DNA of 6,169 bases from a bacterium UBA4883. Lineage in GTDB: Bacteria; Bacillota; Clostridia; Oscillospirales; Acutalibacteraceae. A program made the translations under genes and the position numbers. The notes under the pieces are model-generated. The model saw only the letters and a list, made by a program, of their open reading frames with translations, was not told the origin of the DNA and ran no database searches. The stretch is taken from positions 9,511 through 15,679 of the forward strand of contig DHDF01000023.1 in the NCBI GenBank assembly GCA_002399225.1. The letters are read 5' to 3'. Shown piece after piece: positions 6,056 through 6,169 of the stretch. Each line of letters starts with the position of its first letter. Position 1 is the stretch's first letter.

Positions 6056-6098
6056 TAAAAAAATGCAAACTTGCCTCATAGTGAGGCAAATTTGCATT
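6056..6098 (-). terminator. Strong intrinsic terminator of the gene to the right
   Basis: Arms 6062-6078 and 6082-6098 form a 17-position stem with a 3-base loop. On the - strand every position pairs (the one irregular position, 6070/6090, is a G-U), and T7 follows the stem directly. On the + strand the same position is a C/A mismatch, and only a later T5 (6102-6106) follows. The strand preference therefore points to a - strand transcript arriving from beyond the right edge. Confidence 0.82.
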
Positions 6099-6106
6099 GT
6101 AATTTT

Positions 6107-6169
6107 TCAGCTTTTTTTCTGAGGCACGAAGCCAAAATTTTTGCAAACAGAATAAAAAAATTCTTTTTG
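6107..6169 (-). CDS. Possible C-terminal end of an unidentified gene (partial)
   Basis: From the right edge, one - strand frame reads 20 codons and stops with TGA at 6109-6107, nine bases before the terminator stem. It ends NFGFVPQKKS. The other two - strand frames run on into the hairpin. The stop-then-terminator arrangement is what a real gene end would show. The piece is too short and AT-rich to identify, and may simply be non-coding 3' sequence. Confidence 0.27.
   Translation of the reverse strand, partial: QKEFFYSVCKNFGFVPQKKS

Noticed and set aside
5885..6097. A 70-codon - strand open frame in the leader, considered as a leader peptide
   Set aside because: It starts inside the terminator stem, runs through both hairpins, has no ribosome site, and its sequence looks random.
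1..6169. CRISPR arrays, tRNA/rRNA genes, insertion sequences, attachment sites
   Set aside because: I saw no regularly spaced direct repeats, no clover-leaf or rRNA signatures, and no transposase or integrase coding sequence on reading both strands.

Overview
The window (roughly half G+C, strong AGGAGG-type ribosome binding sites, oxygen-sensitive radical dehydratase genes) looks like chromosome from an anaerobic, fermentative Firmicute of the class Clostridia, probably a gut- or digester-type Oscillospirales/Lachnospirales relative. The class-level guess rests on the enzyme families and gene signals; nothing here fixes a genus.

Layout, left to right: (1) a + strand gene for a cytoplasmic neutral-ceramidase-superfamily protein (13-1305), closed by a bidirectional terminator hairpin at about 1342-1391. 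(2) Converging on it, a - strand gene block transcribed from right to left: 2-hydroxyacyl-CoA dehydratase alpha subunit (4608-5831), beta subunit (3463-4608, one-base overlap with alpha), a butyryl-CoA:acetate CoA-transferase-like enzyme (2052-3410) and, after a 125-bp gap containing a GC-rich hairpin, a small Ser-rich protein of unknown function (1465-1926). (3) A 275-bp leader/intergenic region (5832-6106) with a strong terminator for whatever lies to the right, a possible promoter, and a second terminator-like hairpin that may act as an attenuator ahead of the dehydratase genes. (4) Possibly the last 20 codons of another - strand gene at the right edge (6107-6169).

The metabolic reading is as follows. 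A CoA-transferase loads CoA from acetyl-, propionyl- or butyryl-CoA onto a 2-hydroxy acid. The [4Fe-4S] dehydratase then removes water by a ketyl-radical mechanism to give a 2-enoyl-CoA, which enzymes outside the window reduce to the saturated acyl-CoA. This is the core of the acrylate (lactate to propionate) pathway and of the reductive branch of amino-acid (Stickland) fermentation. From remembered sequences the dehydratase resembles lactoyl-CoA dehydratase and the HadBC/FldBC enzymes. The true substrate cannot be fixed from sequence alone. The ATP-dependent activator that such dehydratases need is not in the window.

The points most worth a second look are the pairing of this dehydratase with a But-type CoA-transferase, the candidate attenuator in the leader, the unknown Ser-rich protein downstream with a perfect 13-bp inverted repeat inside its coding sequence, and the ceramidase-like protein that appears to lack the family nucleophile.
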